A stretch of DNA of 64,000 nucleotides from an uncultured Saprospiraceae bacterium (GCA_938007965.1 CALLMH010000002.1:1-64000); one strand, 5' to 3'; positions 35,543-44,975 are shown, counted from the first letter of the stretch. Notes: generated by a model from the sequence alone, not told the origin. Made by a program: numbers and translations.

Positions 35543-36211
35543 TTATTTTTTCAGTGAAGCTATGATGCTTAATGCTTCCTTACAACCATTTTCTATTTTG
35601 GCGTAATCTTCATTAGCTACAGCCTCCTTAGTGATAAGTTTAGATCCCATACCTACGCAAGTAACGCCAGCATCGAACCAGCCTTTGAGATTCTCTAGAG
35701 TAGGGGAGACTCCACCAGTCGGCATTACGCTCGTCCATGGTTGAGGACCTTTGATGGCTTTGACCATATTCGGTCCATATATACCACCTGGAAATAATTT
35801 CACAATCTCGCACCCGAGTTCTTCTGCTCTACATATCTCTGTCAATGATCCACATCCTGGAGCCCACATGACTTTTCTACGATTACATACCGTGGCGATG
35901 TCTTCTCTCAGAACTGGAGTCACTATGAAGTTAGCGCCTAATGCCATGTACAAAGATGCAGATGCAGCATCAGTAACTGAGCCTACTCCTAAGATCATGC
36001 CTGGTAATTCTTCCAAACAGTACTTAGATAAATCACGGAAGATCTCATGGGCAAAATCACCTCTACTTGTAAATTCTAATAATCGAGCACCGCCATCGTA
36101 GCAGGCTTTTGTTACTTTTTTAGCGACCTCTATATTATTATGGTAAAATAAAGGTACCATACCAGTATCCTTCATCACTTGTGCTACTTCTAATCTGCTA
36201 TATTTTGCCAT
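35543..36211 (-). CDS. eda: KDPG / 4-hydroxy-2-oxoglutarate aldolase
   Basis: 222 residues. Glu46 in Leu-Leu-Glu-Phe-Thr and Lys138 in Ile-Val-Lys-Leu-Phe-Pro are the catalytic pair; Lys138 forms the Schiff base. It cleaves 2-keto-3-deoxy-6-phosphogluconate into pyruvate and glyceraldehyde 3-phosphate. It follows the KDG kinase on the same strand, 89 bases away, and forms the last step of the alginate route here. Confidence 0.95.
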   Translation of the reverse strand: MAKYSRLEVAQVMKDTGMVPLFYHNNIEVAKKVTKACYDGGARLLEFTSRGDFAHEIFRDLSKYCLEELPGMILGVGSVTDAASASLYMALGANFIVTPVLREDIATVCNRRKVMWAPGCGSLTEICRAEELGCEIVKLFPGGIYGPNMVKAIKGPQPWTSVMPTGGVSPTLENLKGWFDAGVTCVGMGSKLITKEAVANEDYAKIENGCKEALSIIASLKK

Positions 36212-36300
36212 ACGTTTTTAATTTATAATTCCTAATTGATAGCTGATCACAATTCATGAAATCTATCAAATCTATTTATAGTTCAGTATCAAACTATCTA

Positions 36301-37338
36301 CTATCTACTTACTCTTCCGCTTGCATCACCTCCCATCAGTTTTTCAACTTCATCAAGAGTTACTAAATTAGCATCGCCGAATATTGTATGTTTCAAACAT
36401 GATGCTGCAACTGCAAAATTCAATGCATTTTGATCATCATCAGGATATTTCAGTAGGCCGTATATTAGACCACCCATGAAACTGTCTCCACCTCCTACAC
36501 GATCCACGATGTGTGTGATGTCATATGACGGTGCAGAATATAATGTCTTTCCATCATATAATACGCCAGTCCATGTATTATGCGATGCTGAGATTGATCC
36601 TCTGAGCGTAGTAATTACTTTCTTAGCTCTTGGGAACATCTCCATCAATTGCTTTAGTACTGATAGGTATGCTTCTCCGTCTACCGATCCACCATGTGTT
36701 ACATCTACTCCTTCTGGGTGGAGACCGAAGTGTTTTTCTGCATCCTCTTCATTACCAAGGATGATGTCGCAACCCGCTACTAGCTCAGGCATTACATCCA
36801 TTGGATCTTTACCATATTTCCAGAGTTTCTTACGGTAGTTTAGATCTGTAGATACGGTCACACCTAATCGATTGGCAGTTTGGATAGCTTCTAGACATGC
36901 ATCAGCTGCACCTTGCGATATAGCAGGAGTAATCCCAGTCCAATGAAACCAACCTGCGTCTTTGAAGACTTCCTCCCAGTCGACCATTCCTTTCTCTATC
37001 TGAGACATTGCGGAATGAGCACGATCATATACTACTTTACTTCCTCTACTTACTGCTCCAGTTTCTAAGAAATAGATGCCGAGTCTCTCTCCACCTCTGA
37101 TTATGCTATTGGTGTCTACACCTCTTTTTCTCAATTCCATCAATGCACAATCTCCCAGATCATTCTCAGGAAGTCTTGTTACAAATTCTGAAGGGACTCC
37201 GTAATTAGCCAGTGAGACCGCTACATTACTTTCTCCTCCTCCATATATCACATCAAAATTGTTGGTTTGAGAAAACCGTTTCCATCCCGGAGGGCTTAAT
37301 CTCAACATGATTTCTCCAAAAGTGACTACCTTTTTCAT
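36301..37338 (-). CDS. kdgK: 2-keto-3-deoxygluconate kinase (PfkB family)
   Basis: 345 residues. The N-terminal Phe-Gly-Glu-Ile-Met-Leu-Arg-Leu and Gly-Gly-Gly-Glu-Ser-Asn-Val-Ala regions bind the sugar acid. Val-Gly-Gly-Gly-Asp-Ser-Phe-Met-Gly-Gly near residue 290 is the PfkB signature with the catalytic Asp. The neighbouring aldolase and alginate genes make KDG the expected substrate. The product KDPG is passed to Eda. Confidence 0.93.
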   Translation of the reverse strand: MKKVVTFGEIMLRLSPPGWKRFSQTNNFDVIYGGGESNVAVSLANYGVPSEFVTRLPENDLGDCALMELRKRGVDTNSIIRGGERLGIYFLETGAVSRGSKVVYDRAHSAMSQIEKGMVDWEEVFKDAGWFHWTGITPAISQGAADACLEAIQTANRLGVTVSTDLNYRKKLWKYGKDPMDVMPELVAGCDIILGNEEDAEKHFGLHPEGVDVTHGGSVDGEAYLSVLKQLMEMFPRAKKVITTLRGSISASHNTWTGVLYDGKTLYSAPSYDITHIVDRVGGGDSFMGGLIYGLLKYPDDDQNALNFAVAASCLKHTIFGDANLVTLDEVEKLMGGDASGRVSR

Positions 37339-37711
37339 TTGTTTATTTTTTAGACTTTATTTTTCTATTGAATTACGTGCGTTTACTTTTAATAATTCAT
37401 ACTTAACTTCGCACTACTGTACATTTTAGACTATTTTTTGAGTGCAAATTGGGTTCGTTTGCGAAAATAATCATTTTCTTGAGTGTCTAATAATAACTTA
37501 TCAGAGTTTCATATGATTTAAAATTTATTTCAATATTATATGTAAATCACGTTCTCAGAATTTCATCTTTCGTTCCCTTATATAACTACAAAAACATAAT
37601 GGAATAACTTTTTATAAAAAGGGCTAAACCTTTTTTTAATTAAAGTTTAGCCCTCTAGGTTGATATTTATTTCTCGAAGGAAGATTCTTCCATGAAATCA
37701 ATGTCTGATTA
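37339..37711. other. Intergenic with a terminator
   Basis: About 370 bases separating the kinase/aldolase pair from the reductase gene. Apart from the terminator at 37620-37654 nothing was recognised. The kdgK promoter must lie here, but no clear TAnnTTTG box was found. Confidence 0.45.
37620..37654 (-). terminator. Terminator after the reductase gene
   Basis: Perfect 10-bp stem AGGGCTAAAC / GTTTAGCCCT with a 15-base loop; the minus strand runs into TTTTTATA. It lies 58 bases after the stop of the reductase gene and splits the locus into two transcripts. Confidence 0.7.
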
Positions 37712-38470
37712 TTATATACCTAGTGCTTGTCCACCACCGATTTGTATAGTTTCGGCTGTGATGAATGATGCATCCTTACTTGCTAAGAACGCTACCACAC
37801 CAGAGACATCTTCTGGTTGGCCTAATCTACCCAACATGATGTTATTGGCCCAAGAAGCAAATACTTCAGGCTTCGTAGATTTTATCTGAGAATGGAAAGG
37901 CGTATCAATCGTACCTGGAGATACTGCATTGACTCTGATACCATATTCCGCTAGATCTTTTGCTAGTGCTCTTGTGATTGCATGTACACCTGCTTTCGAT
38001 GTGCCATAGATTCCTGCGCCTGGTCCACCAGCATTCCATGCGGCATTAGATGTGTAATTGATTATTGTAGGGTGCTCTCCTTTTTTTAGGTATGGAATAG
38101 CTGATCTAGAAGCGAAGAAAACAGAATCTAAGTTCAGAGCCATAACTCCTCTGTAAAATTCAGTGGTCATTTCTTCAAATCTTGATCTTCCGCCCAATCC
38201 TCCAGCGTTGTTTACTAAGACATCTATTTTGCCATATTTGTCGCCGATCTTGGTGATGTTAGCAGCTACTGCTTCTTCATCTGTCACATCAAATCCACAA
38301 AATTCAGCTGTGTATCCGAGGTCAGTGAGCTCTTTGGCCTTTGCTTCTCCTAGATCATGTTGGAGACCATTAAGTACTACTTTATAGCCATCCTGACCTA
38401 ATCTTTTTGCTACTTCAAATCCGATACCACTTGTGGCACCTGTTACTATTGCTACTCTATTTGTATTCAT
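37712..38470 (-). CDS. Short-chain dehydrogenase, probable DEH reductase
   Basis: 252 residues. Cofactor motif Thr-Gly-Ala-Thr-Ser-Gly-Ile-Gly at 10-17, Asn-Asn-Ala-Gly at 87-90 and the catalytic set Ser141, Tyr155, Lys159 are all present. By position in the locus it should reduce 4-deoxy-L-erythro-5-hexoseulose uronate (DEH) to 2-keto-3-deoxygluconate, as known SDR enzymes do in alginate degraders. By sequence alone other FabG-like activities are possible. It is 55 bases downstream of the transporter gene. Confidence 0.88.
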   Translation of the reverse strand: MNTNRVAIVTGATSGIGFEVAKRLGQDGYKVVLNGLQHDLGEAKAKELTDLGYTAEFCGFDVTDEEAVAANITKIGDKYGKIDVLVNNAGGLGGRSRFEEMTTEFYRGVMALNLDSVFFASRSAIPYLKKGEHPTIINYTSNAAWNAGGPGAGIYGTSKAGVHAITRALAKDLAEYGIRVNAVSPGTIDTPFHSQIKSTKPEVFASWANNIMLGRLGQPEDVSGVVAFLASKDASFITAETIQIGGGQALGI

Positions 38471-38525
38471 AAAATTATTTTAAATGTCGATTTATTAAGT
38501 TTTAACTAGTTTATTTCTTTTTATT

Positions 38526-39869
38526 TTAATGTGGTCTAACCTTCTGCACTTTAGGGATCAATACCCATACTGCGAATAGAGCCGAAGCGGTAAGACCTGC
38601 CCCTACATAAAATGCAGGTGCATAATTCTCTCCTTTTGTCAACCAAGGCACTAAAATTGTAAAGCCAAATACGGCTAATTTAGCGGCCATGCCTGCAAAT
38701 CCTGACAACGTTCCTACTGTTTTTTTACTAAACATATCACTAGGTAGAGTTTGTACATTTCCTATAGATGTCTGGAATCCAAATAGGATTATTGCCATTA
38801 TGATTACAGCGGCAGAGGGAGAATCCATCGTTACGCCTACCAAATTTAACACAGAATTACTAAAAGATGCAAAAGAAGCTGGATCAATCAGCAGAAAGAA
38901 TGATGGAAACATAATCAAACAGCCAAGTGTGATTACCCATTTACGTGTTTTGTTGACACTCCATCCTTTTTTGATATTCTTTTGTGCTAGAAGACCACCA
39001 AACCAAGCACCCAACATAGCTCCTACGTAGGGTACCCAACCATAGATACCGATAGTCTTGACATCCATACCATATACACCATTAAGATAGATAGGGATCC
39101 ATGCTACAAATAACCACCATATCGGATCTATTGCTGCTGAGGCCATGATTACACCCCAACTTTCTTTGTGTCCGAATAATTCTAATGTGTTAGGATTATA
39201 TTCTTCTTTATTCTCTATGTCCTGCTCAGTTATCTGTCCACTTAGGATGTAGGCTTTTTCTTCTTCAGATATATTTGGGTGATATTCTGGCGGTGCTTTT
39301 ACGATCAAAAACCACGGAATCAACCATAATAGACCGATCAGACCCACAAGAATAAAAATCATCTGCCAACTCAAGTATACGGTCATCAATGCGATCAAGG
39401 GAATAGCTACAATACCACCTATAGCAGCTCCAGAATTGAAGAGTCCTTGGGCAAATGCTCTTTCATGTGCGGGAAACCATTCGGCATTTCCTTTTGCAGC
39501 ACCTGGCCAGTTACCAGCTTCTGCCAAACCTAAAACAGATCTGAATATGGCAAAGGACAAAGCACCAGTCGCAAATGCATGCAGCGCTGTCGCTATAGAC
39601 CATACTCCGATGGATATTGCAAATCCAATCCTCGTTCCTATCCAGTCGAATATTTTTCCGAAGAGAGCTTGTCCCCCTGCATAGAAGAATATGAAACTAC
39701 TTGTGATTATAGCGTATATTTCTTTTCTACCATCTGCATCCATATCGGGATACATTGATTGTGCGATATCAGGCCATAAAACACCTAGCGCTTGTCTATC
39801 TATATAATTTATGACAGCCGCTAATGCTATTAGACCTATAACCCACCATCTTAATCCTTTACTATTCAT
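38526..39869 (-). CDS. MFS transporter, hexuronate (ExuT) type
   Basis: 447 residues with 12 hydrophobic segments. The first helix has Ile-Asn-Tyr-Ile-Asp-Arg-Gln-Ala-Leu-Gly, followed by Arg-Ser-Val-Leu-Gly-Leu-Ala-Glu-Ala-Gly-Asn-Trp-Pro, the signature of the anion:cation symporter branch that includes ExuT. It probably imports unsaturated uronate or DEH across the inner membrane. It lies between the KdgF-like cupin and the reductase. Confidence 0.9.
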   Translation of the reverse strand: MNSKGLRWWVIGLIALAAVINYIDRQALGVLWPDIAQSMYPDMDADGRKEIYAIITSSFIFFYAGGQALFGKIFDWIGTRIGFAISIGVWSIATALHAFATGALSFAIFRSVLGLAEAGNWPGAAKGNAEWFPAHERAFAQGLFNSGAAIGGIVAIPLIALMTVYLSWQMIFILVGLIGLLWLIPWFLIVKAPPEYHPNISEEEKAYILSGQITEQDIENKEEYNPNTLELFGHKESWGVIMASAAIDPIWWLFVAWIPIYLNGVYGMDVKTIGIYGWVPYVGAMLGAWFGGLLAQKNIKKGWSVNKTRKWVITLGCLIMFPSFFLLIDPASFASFSNSVLNLVGVTMDSPSAAVIIMAIILFGFQTSIGNVQTLPSDMFSKKTVGTLSGFAGMAAKLAVFGFTILVPWLTKGENYAPAFYVGAGLTASALFAVWVLIPKVQKVRPH

Positions 39870-39899
39870 GCTTTTGGAATTAATTCTATTACTGAAATT

Positions 39900-40274
39900 C
39901 TAATTTTTATCGCTAAAGTATGCTACACCAGACCCGTCTAAGAAGTCTTCTCTGACAGGGCTAAAAGTATCTATCAATTTCCCTTCTTCTAGGCAGACTG
40001 CGCTGTGTAGTAGATTTGGTTCTATATAGACCCCATCTCCAGCCGTCACAATTTGTTTCACCCCATCTATCTCAAATTCAAATTTTCCTGAAACACAATA
40101 AGTCGCCTGCGTATGGAAGTGTTGATGTGGTGAGCCGAGTGCTCCCTTTTCAAATTTCACCAAGACCATCATGATCTGATTGTCATATCCTAAGAATTTC
40201 CTAGACACTCCTCCCCCGAGTTCTTCCCATTCCATCTTATCTGTTAGGATGTATTTTTCGCTATTTCTCTTCAT
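39900..40274 (-). CDS. kdgF: KdgF-like cupin
   Basis: 124 residues, one cupin fold. Metal-binding residues His50, His52, Gln56 and His90 match the order found in KdgF. KdgF speeds the ring opening of 4,5-unsaturated uronates from alginate or pectin to the linear keto acid DEH. The position between the alginate lyase and the transporter supports this role. Start chosen at the ATG at 40274, 30 bases upstream of which no better site is seen. Confidence 0.88.
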   Translation of the reverse strand: MKRNSEKYILTDKMEWEELGGGVSRKFLGYDNQIMMVLVKFEKGALGSPHQHFHTQATYCVSGKFEFEIDGVKQIVTAGDGVYIEPNLLHSAVCLEEGKLIDTFSPVREDFLDGSGVAYFSDKN

Positions 40275-40370
40275 GTTTTTTCCGTTTTATTATTCTATTT
40301 TTTTATTCACTTCATGATTGATAGAGTATTCCCTTACGGTAGCTATAATCTATAATCGGTGGATACGAGA

Positions 40371-42410
40371 CTACTTATTTGGTTTGGTACTTTCACCTAT
40401 CGTTGCTTCTTTGAACCATACCTCAGTGTAGCTGCCGTTGGCATATTGCTTGGCGATATCTCCACCATAAATCTCGGCACCTGTACACCAGACGATATTT
40501 TTCTCAGGGTCTTTACCGTTCGTCTGATTATATGCACCTTGCTTGAAGTAGTTGAGTTCGCCACTGTAGGCGTTCTCTCGTTCTACACCATCCTGACCCA
40601 TAGGGACGAATAGTTTTTGTGTTTGCTCAGGGATGTCAGCTTTCGTGGTGTACTCTGACTGTAATAAGTTCTTAGCAAATGTCTTAGTCTCATGTCCTTC
40701 ACTAGAAAAAGTAAGATACATTATGCCTTCATGGACATTGACTTCGTAGCTGAAAGGTTCACTCAGTTTGATTCCATCTTTTGGTTCTGCGGGATATTCA
40801 TCGGGTCCAGAGCCTACTACTGACATGTCATGTCCCCAGATAGGGTAGGAGTAGTCCCATCTTCCACCATTATCATCTCCAGCGGTATTGATTTCATAAT
40901 TCCAGAATACAGATCCTTTTTCATGTCCTGGAAACTTCTTGTAGAATAATTTGAAAGGTTCATTCTCATGTCCTTCGCCACTATGGATCTGACCGACTAC
41001 GACGGAGTAAGACGCTGCGACTCTTGCATCGCCAGTTGTAGATACATGCATTACTTTGCATGTGCCCGTAAGTTTGCCTCCATCCTCTGGTATCCACTCT
41101 CTTTTTTCATGGAGTTCACTTCTTGTATTGCTAGAGTTTTTTGATGTTACACCAGAATTTGGTGTTTTATAGGCTACCCAACGCATCGTTCCGTCTATGA
41201 CCGTATAGAAGAAGTCTTTATGTTCGAATTTTTCTAAGTCTTTGACATGTGTTCCATCGCCTAATAGCATTTTGAATTTGTTCATAAATGGTATAACTTC
41301 ATGAGGGTATACTGTTTTCTTGCTCAAGCCGTCATTAGCGGCAAAGTAACCATCATTTGATATTGCATCTTCTGAGATTTCGATACTCGATTCTTTGAAC
41401 CATACTTCGGCATAGTTCCCGTCCGCATATTGTTTTTGTATATCTCCACCGTGGGTTTCTGCACCAGCGCACCATACCATGTTTACGACAGGGTCTTTTC
41501 CGTTGGTTTGATTGTAACATCCTTGTTTGAAGAATAGTCCCTCGCCCGTATAAGCCTCTTCTTTTTCTACTCCGTCTTGACCTATCTGGCCAAATAGTTT
41601 TTTTGCTTGTTCAGGCATATCATCTTTAGTAGAATATTCTGATTGCACTATATTTTTGGTGAATGTTTTTGTTTCGTGTCCTTCACTACTGAATTTCAAG
41701 TTCATGATACCGTTCTTTACGACTACTTCATAACTCATTTCTTCGCCTAATTTGATACCATCTTTTGGTTCTGGTGGGAAGTCTGAATCACTCGTTCCTA
41801 CCACTGACATATCGTAACCCCATATAGGGTATGAGTAATCCCATCTGCCGGAGTTGTCATCACCAGCGGTATTGATTTCATAATTCCAGAATACAGACCC
41901 TTTGGTATGACCAGGAAATTTCTTGTAGAACAATTTGAATGGTTCATTTTCATGTCCATCGGCACTGTGGATTTGACCTATTACAACTGAGTAGGATGCA
42001 GCGACTCTAGGGTTACCAGTCTTTGATACATTCATTACTTTACAGGTACCTGTCAATTTATTTTCTGAGAGCGCAGACCATTTTTTTGATTGGGCCAATT
42101 CTGTCCTTGTATTATTAGATGTGCCGTGAGTATTACCTGCATTAGGAGTCTTATATACTACCCAATCCTGCTCGTCCTTATTGACAGTATAGAAAAAATC
42201 TTTATTTTCGAAATCAATTGGATGTCCTACATTTGTACCATCGCCTAGTATTAATTTGTAATTATCGAATATATCGAAAGTACTGCTCGGATATGTAGTC
42301 TGTGTATTGCTATCGATCGATGAGAGGCTATTATGCTTACAAGAGCTGGTAGAAAGTATAATTACGAATAATGCTGAGCATACTAGTAATGGATATTTAT
42401 TTAAGTTCAT
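40371..42410 (-). CDS. Alginate lyase lipoprotein with two PL7 domains
   Basis: 679 residues. The lipobox Thr-Ser-Ser-Cys24 predicts a lipoprotein, probably on the outer membrane. Two domains of about 300 residues follow. Each has the three PL7 active-site motifs: Arg102-Thr-Glu-Leu, Gln146-Ile-His and Phe-Lys-Gln-Gly-Cys-Tyr-Asn-Gln (294-301) in the first; Arg430-Ser-Glu-Leu, Gln474-Ile-His and Tyr-Phe-Lys-Gln-Gly-Ala-Tyr-Asn-Gln (621-629) in the second. The halves are highly alike, pointing to a recent internal duplication, and both look active. The enzyme cleaves alginate by beta-elimination outside the cell. Confidence 0.93.
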   Translation of the reverse strand: MNLNKYPLLVCSALFVIILSTSSCKHNSLSSIDSNTQTTYPSSTFDIFDNYKLILGDGTNVGHPIDFENKDFFYTVNKDEQDWVVYKTPNAGNTHGTSNNTRTELAQSKKWSALSENKLTGTCKVMNVSKTGNPRVAASYSVVIGQIHSADGHENEPFKLFYKKFPGHTKGSVFWNYEINTAGDDNSGRWDYSYPIWGYDMSVVGTSDSDFPPEPKDGIKLGEEMSYEVVVKNGIMNLKFSSEGHETKTFTKNIVQSEYSTKDDMPEQAKKLFGQIGQDGVEKEEAYTGEGLFFKQGCYNQTNGKDPVVNMVWCAGAETHGGDIQKQYADGNYAEVWFKESSIEISEDAISNDGYFAANDGLSKKTVYPHEVIPFMNKFKMLLGDGTHVKDLEKFEHKDFFYTVIDGTMRWVAYKTPNSGVTSKNSSNTRSELHEKREWIPEDGGKLTGTCKVMHVSTTGDARVAASYSVVVGQIHSGEGHENEPFKLFYKKFPGHEKGSVFWNYEINTAGDDNGGRWDYSYPIWGHDMSVVGSGPDEYPAEPKDGIKLSEPFSYEVNVHEGIMYLTFSSEGHETKTFAKNLLQSEYTTKADIPEQTQKLFVPMGQDGVERENAYSGELNYFKQGAYNQTNGKDPEKNIVWCTGAEIYGGDIAKQYANGSYTEVWFKEATIGESTKPNK

Positions 42411-42548
42411 ATTTATTTTGATAGGTAGATAGCGAAGAGTTGTCAGCTGAAATTGATGTTTTATGTCAATTGGTGTGTTTAAGTGTTTGATCAGTTCGAA
42501 GCTATCTGTTTTTTATTGGAAAGCTATGGATTTGTATTCGGGTTAATG

Positions 42549-43259
42549 CTATATGAGATTACTAGATTTCTTGCTAAAGTTAACAATGTCTCTCATGTGG
42601 TTCTTCATAGCTTTTTTGGCTGATTTAGGATCTTGGTTAATAATAAAGTTGAGTATTTGTCTATGCTCTTGGACAGTTTTGTCAGTTTGTTCGGTAGAAC
42701 ATACTTTAAAACGATTGAAATTTTTTACAATGTCAGGAGTAATAATAAGCATGAGGGATTTAAGTACTGTGTTCCCACTTGATTCTGCAATTTTTAGATG
42801 AAACAAAAGATCTTCTTCTACTGCCGATTCACCTTTTATTACTTTCTTTTCGTAGGCATCAAGCGCTTTCGTTAAGCTTATGATATCATCCGCAGTTCTT
42901 CTTTCGGCTGCTTTTCCCGCAGAATTTATTTCGAGGATGGCCCGAGTCTCTACTAGAGAATGAAAATCAGAATCTTCGATGTTGAGTACGTCAGTAATTA
43001 GACCTTCGAGTGCTACGATACCCATACCTGCTATCACTGTGCCAGATTGCGGTCTGGTCCTTACGATTCCATAGAATTCTAATTTTCTGATGGCATCCCT
43101 TACCACGGATCTGCCTACTCCAAATGTTTCTGCTAGTTTTCTTTCGGGAGGTAGCCTATCTCCTGGTTTTAATTGACCTGTCGTTATTAAATTTCTTATT
43201 TGTTTAATAATTAGATCACTATGAGCTACTGTTTTGATTTCATTGAAGTTCTGTAACAT
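42549..43259 (-). CDS. GntR-family (FadR subfamily) regulator of the alginate locus
   Basis: 236 residues. The N-terminal winged helix has Gly-Asp-Arg-Leu-Pro-Pro-Glu-Arg-Lys-Leu-Ala-Glu and Arg-Asp-Ala-Ile-Arg-Lys-Leu. The C-terminal all-helical FCD domain (about 85-230) carries His and Asp residues for a metal and an acidic ligand. Related regulators respond to KDG or similar uronate products. It is the first gene of the locus, 138 bases upstream of the lyase. A palindrome of the right type overlaps its own presumed start site, so autoregulation is likely. Confidence 0.9.
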   Translation of the reverse strand: MLQNFNEIKTVAHSDLIIKQIRNLITTGQLKPGDRLPPERKLAETFGVGRSVVRDAIRKLEFYGIVRTRPQSGTVIAGMGIVALEGLITDVLNIEDSDFHSLVETRAILEINSAGKAAERRTADDIISLTKALDAYEKKVIKGESAVEEDLLFHLKIAESSGNTVLKSLMLIITPDIVKNFNRFKVCSTEQTDKTVQEHRQILNFIINQDPKSAKKAMKNHMRDIVNFSKKSSNLI

Positions 43260-43287
43260 AAAAATCCTATTTATTGATCAGTGATTT

Positions 43288-43303
43288 AATTGGTTGACCA
43301 ATT
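43288..43303. promoter_or_regulatory. FadR-type operator palindrome
   Basis: AATTGGTTGACCAATT is a perfect palindrome around a two-base centre. Its TGGT-N2-ACCA core fits the operator pattern of the FadR subfamily. It lies between the regulator's promoter and start codon, where binding would block transcription. Confidence 0.65.
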
Positions 43304-43313
43304 CTGAATAATT

Positions 43314-43343
43314 CAAATTTAGCTAATTATACTGATAATCAAA
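43314..43343 (-). promoter_or_regulatory. Promoter of the GntR-family regulator
   Basis: On the minus strand TTTG (43343-43340), 18 bases, then TAAATTTG (43321-43314), a full match to TAnnTTTG. The start site would fall near 43307, next to the operator palindrome. Confidence 0.6.
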
Positions 43344-43671
43344 AAAAATGAAAAAAAAACTATTAAGATAAGTGAAAAATGCGAAAGCATTGTTTGTTGT
43401 GGATAGTGCTTGATATCTTTATTACTTATATTAACTGTATAATAAAAGGTAATTGGTCGCGCAATATTGTGTAAAGTACTAATTGAATATTTACTCTTCG
43501 AACATCAAAGTGCATACACGTGTATGCATACATATTTAGGTATAGCAAAGTCTGTTTTATTAACTGACATAAGAAATACTACAATTTACTTTAATTGGTC
43601 TATTGATTTGTTTTTAGTATAGCTTGATGGACCTATTTTGGTAGTTTTGAAATATAATTAAAACAAAAACG

Positions 43672-44538
43672 ATGAAAATAATAGATGATTTATTAAATCA
43701 AGTAATTGGATACTATGATAACTTCGTGGTCTTCTTGCCTAAGTTGGTTATGGGGATAGTTATTTCTTATATTCTATATTGGATATTGAAAAGATTTACA
43801 AAGAAGTTTATCAATTATCTAACTGTGAAAACGGACGATAAGTTATTGATTAATTTCTTTGACGGATTGGTGCAGACTGCACTTATTTTATTTTCTATTT
43901 TCTTGTTTTTATACATCATTGGTCAAGCGGGTCTAGCGTCAGGGATACTCGGTGCAGCCACGATATCGTCCGTAGTTATCGGTTTTGCATTTAAAGATAT
44001 TGCAGAAAATTTCCTTGCAGGTGTAATCATGGCATTCAATAGACCGTTTCGAACAGGTGACTATATCCAAACTGCGTCTGTAGAGGGAAGTGTAGTGGAG
44101 ATGAGTATAAGAGAAACACATCTTAAGACAGTCGATGGCAAGGACGTCTATGTTCCTAATGGCCAAATTGTAAAGAACCCTCTTTACAACTATACGATAG
44201 ACGGTTTTATAAGAGGAAGTTTTACAGTAGGCGTATCGTACGAATCTGATGTCGAACATGTCAGAAAAACTATCCTCGAGGTAGTCCGGTCTATTCCAGG
44301 AGTGTTAACAGAGGATAAACTACCTCGTACACATGTTACTAAGTTGAATACGAATACTGTTGATATCGATGTACATTATTGGATAAATACATTCGACAAG
44401 AGATATTCTGGACTAGAAGTGAAGTCTCTAGCTCAGACTAAAGTGTTGGATGCTCTGAATAATGAAAAAGTGGGTATGCCAGCTACAATCATAGAACTTA
44501 TCGAACATAGAAACAGTAATGTGGTGAACTCAAAATAG
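43672..44538 (+). CDS. MscS-family mechanosensitive channel
   Basis: 288 residues. Three membrane helices (about 18-40, 62-84, 90-115) are followed by the pore motif with Gly-Ala-Ala-Thr and Gly-Phe-Ala-Phe-Lys-Asp-Ile-Ala-Glu-Asn-Phe. A beta domain follows with Phe-Arg-Thr-Gly-Asp-Tyr-Ile and Val-Pro-Asn-Gly-Gln-Ile. It opens under membrane tension to release solutes on osmotic downshift. A weak -7 box, TAGTTTTG, lies at 43642-43649. Confidence 0.93.
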   Translation: MKIIDDLLNQVIGYYDNFVVFLPKLVMGIVISYILYWILKRFTKKFINYLTVKTDDKLLINFFDGLVQTALILFSIFLFLYIIGQAGLASGILGAATISSVVIGFAFKDIAENFLAGVIMAFNRPFRTGDYIQTASVEGSVVEMSIRETHLKTVDGKDVYVPNGQIVKNPLYNYTIDGFIRGSFTVGVSYESDVEHVRKTILEVVRSIPGVLTEDKLPRTHVTKLNTNTVDIDVHYWINTFDKRYSGLEVKSLAQTKVLDALNNEKVGMPATIIELIEHRNSNVVNSK

Positions 44539-44750
44539 TAGATTTAATGAGTGCCGAATTGTAGTATTTAGGAAAACCAAGAATTCTACTGATTTAGACA
44601 ATTTCTCAAAGAAGATAAAAGATAGAAAGCTTGACTTTAGATTAATAAAGGGCGTAGTCCAGAAGTCAGGAGAGCCATGCACCTGTGAGATGCTATGGTT
44701 AAAATCGATATGCGCTAATGTTGTTGAGCGCTAAGTGTAGCCTTGACTTA

Positions 44751-44798
44751 TTTGTTTCGTTTCTGTGTAAAGACCGAAAATGAAAGCCTAGCGGCGAG
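44751..44798 (+). repeat. Dispersed repeat core, copy
   Basis: Reads TTGACTTATTTGTTTCGTTT and continues to AAAATGAAAGCC and GCGGCGAG. It follows the minus strand of repeat copy A across the same order of elements, including the GGCGAG end that the other two partial copies lack. Confidence 0.55.
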
Positions 44799-44949
44799 CG
44801 CGATGAAGTGCTTAGAAATAGTGCATAATTATTACGATTAAATCATCAAAAAAGGGAAATCCTGTCTGAAGTAAAGCTTTCATAGTCTAGTGAATAAGAG
44901 GATACGCTGAATAATGGAATGTCCCTAGATTCTTAAGGTCAAAAAAATA

Positions 44950-44975
44950 GAGGTCAAGCACCTCTGCTTGACCTC
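44950..44975 (-). terminator. Terminator of the DUF4331 genes
   Basis: Perfect 10-bp stem GAGGTCAAGC / GCTTGACCTC with a six-base loop; on the minus strand it is followed by TATTTTTTT. It lies about 100 bases after the stop at 45079. Confidence 0.75.
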
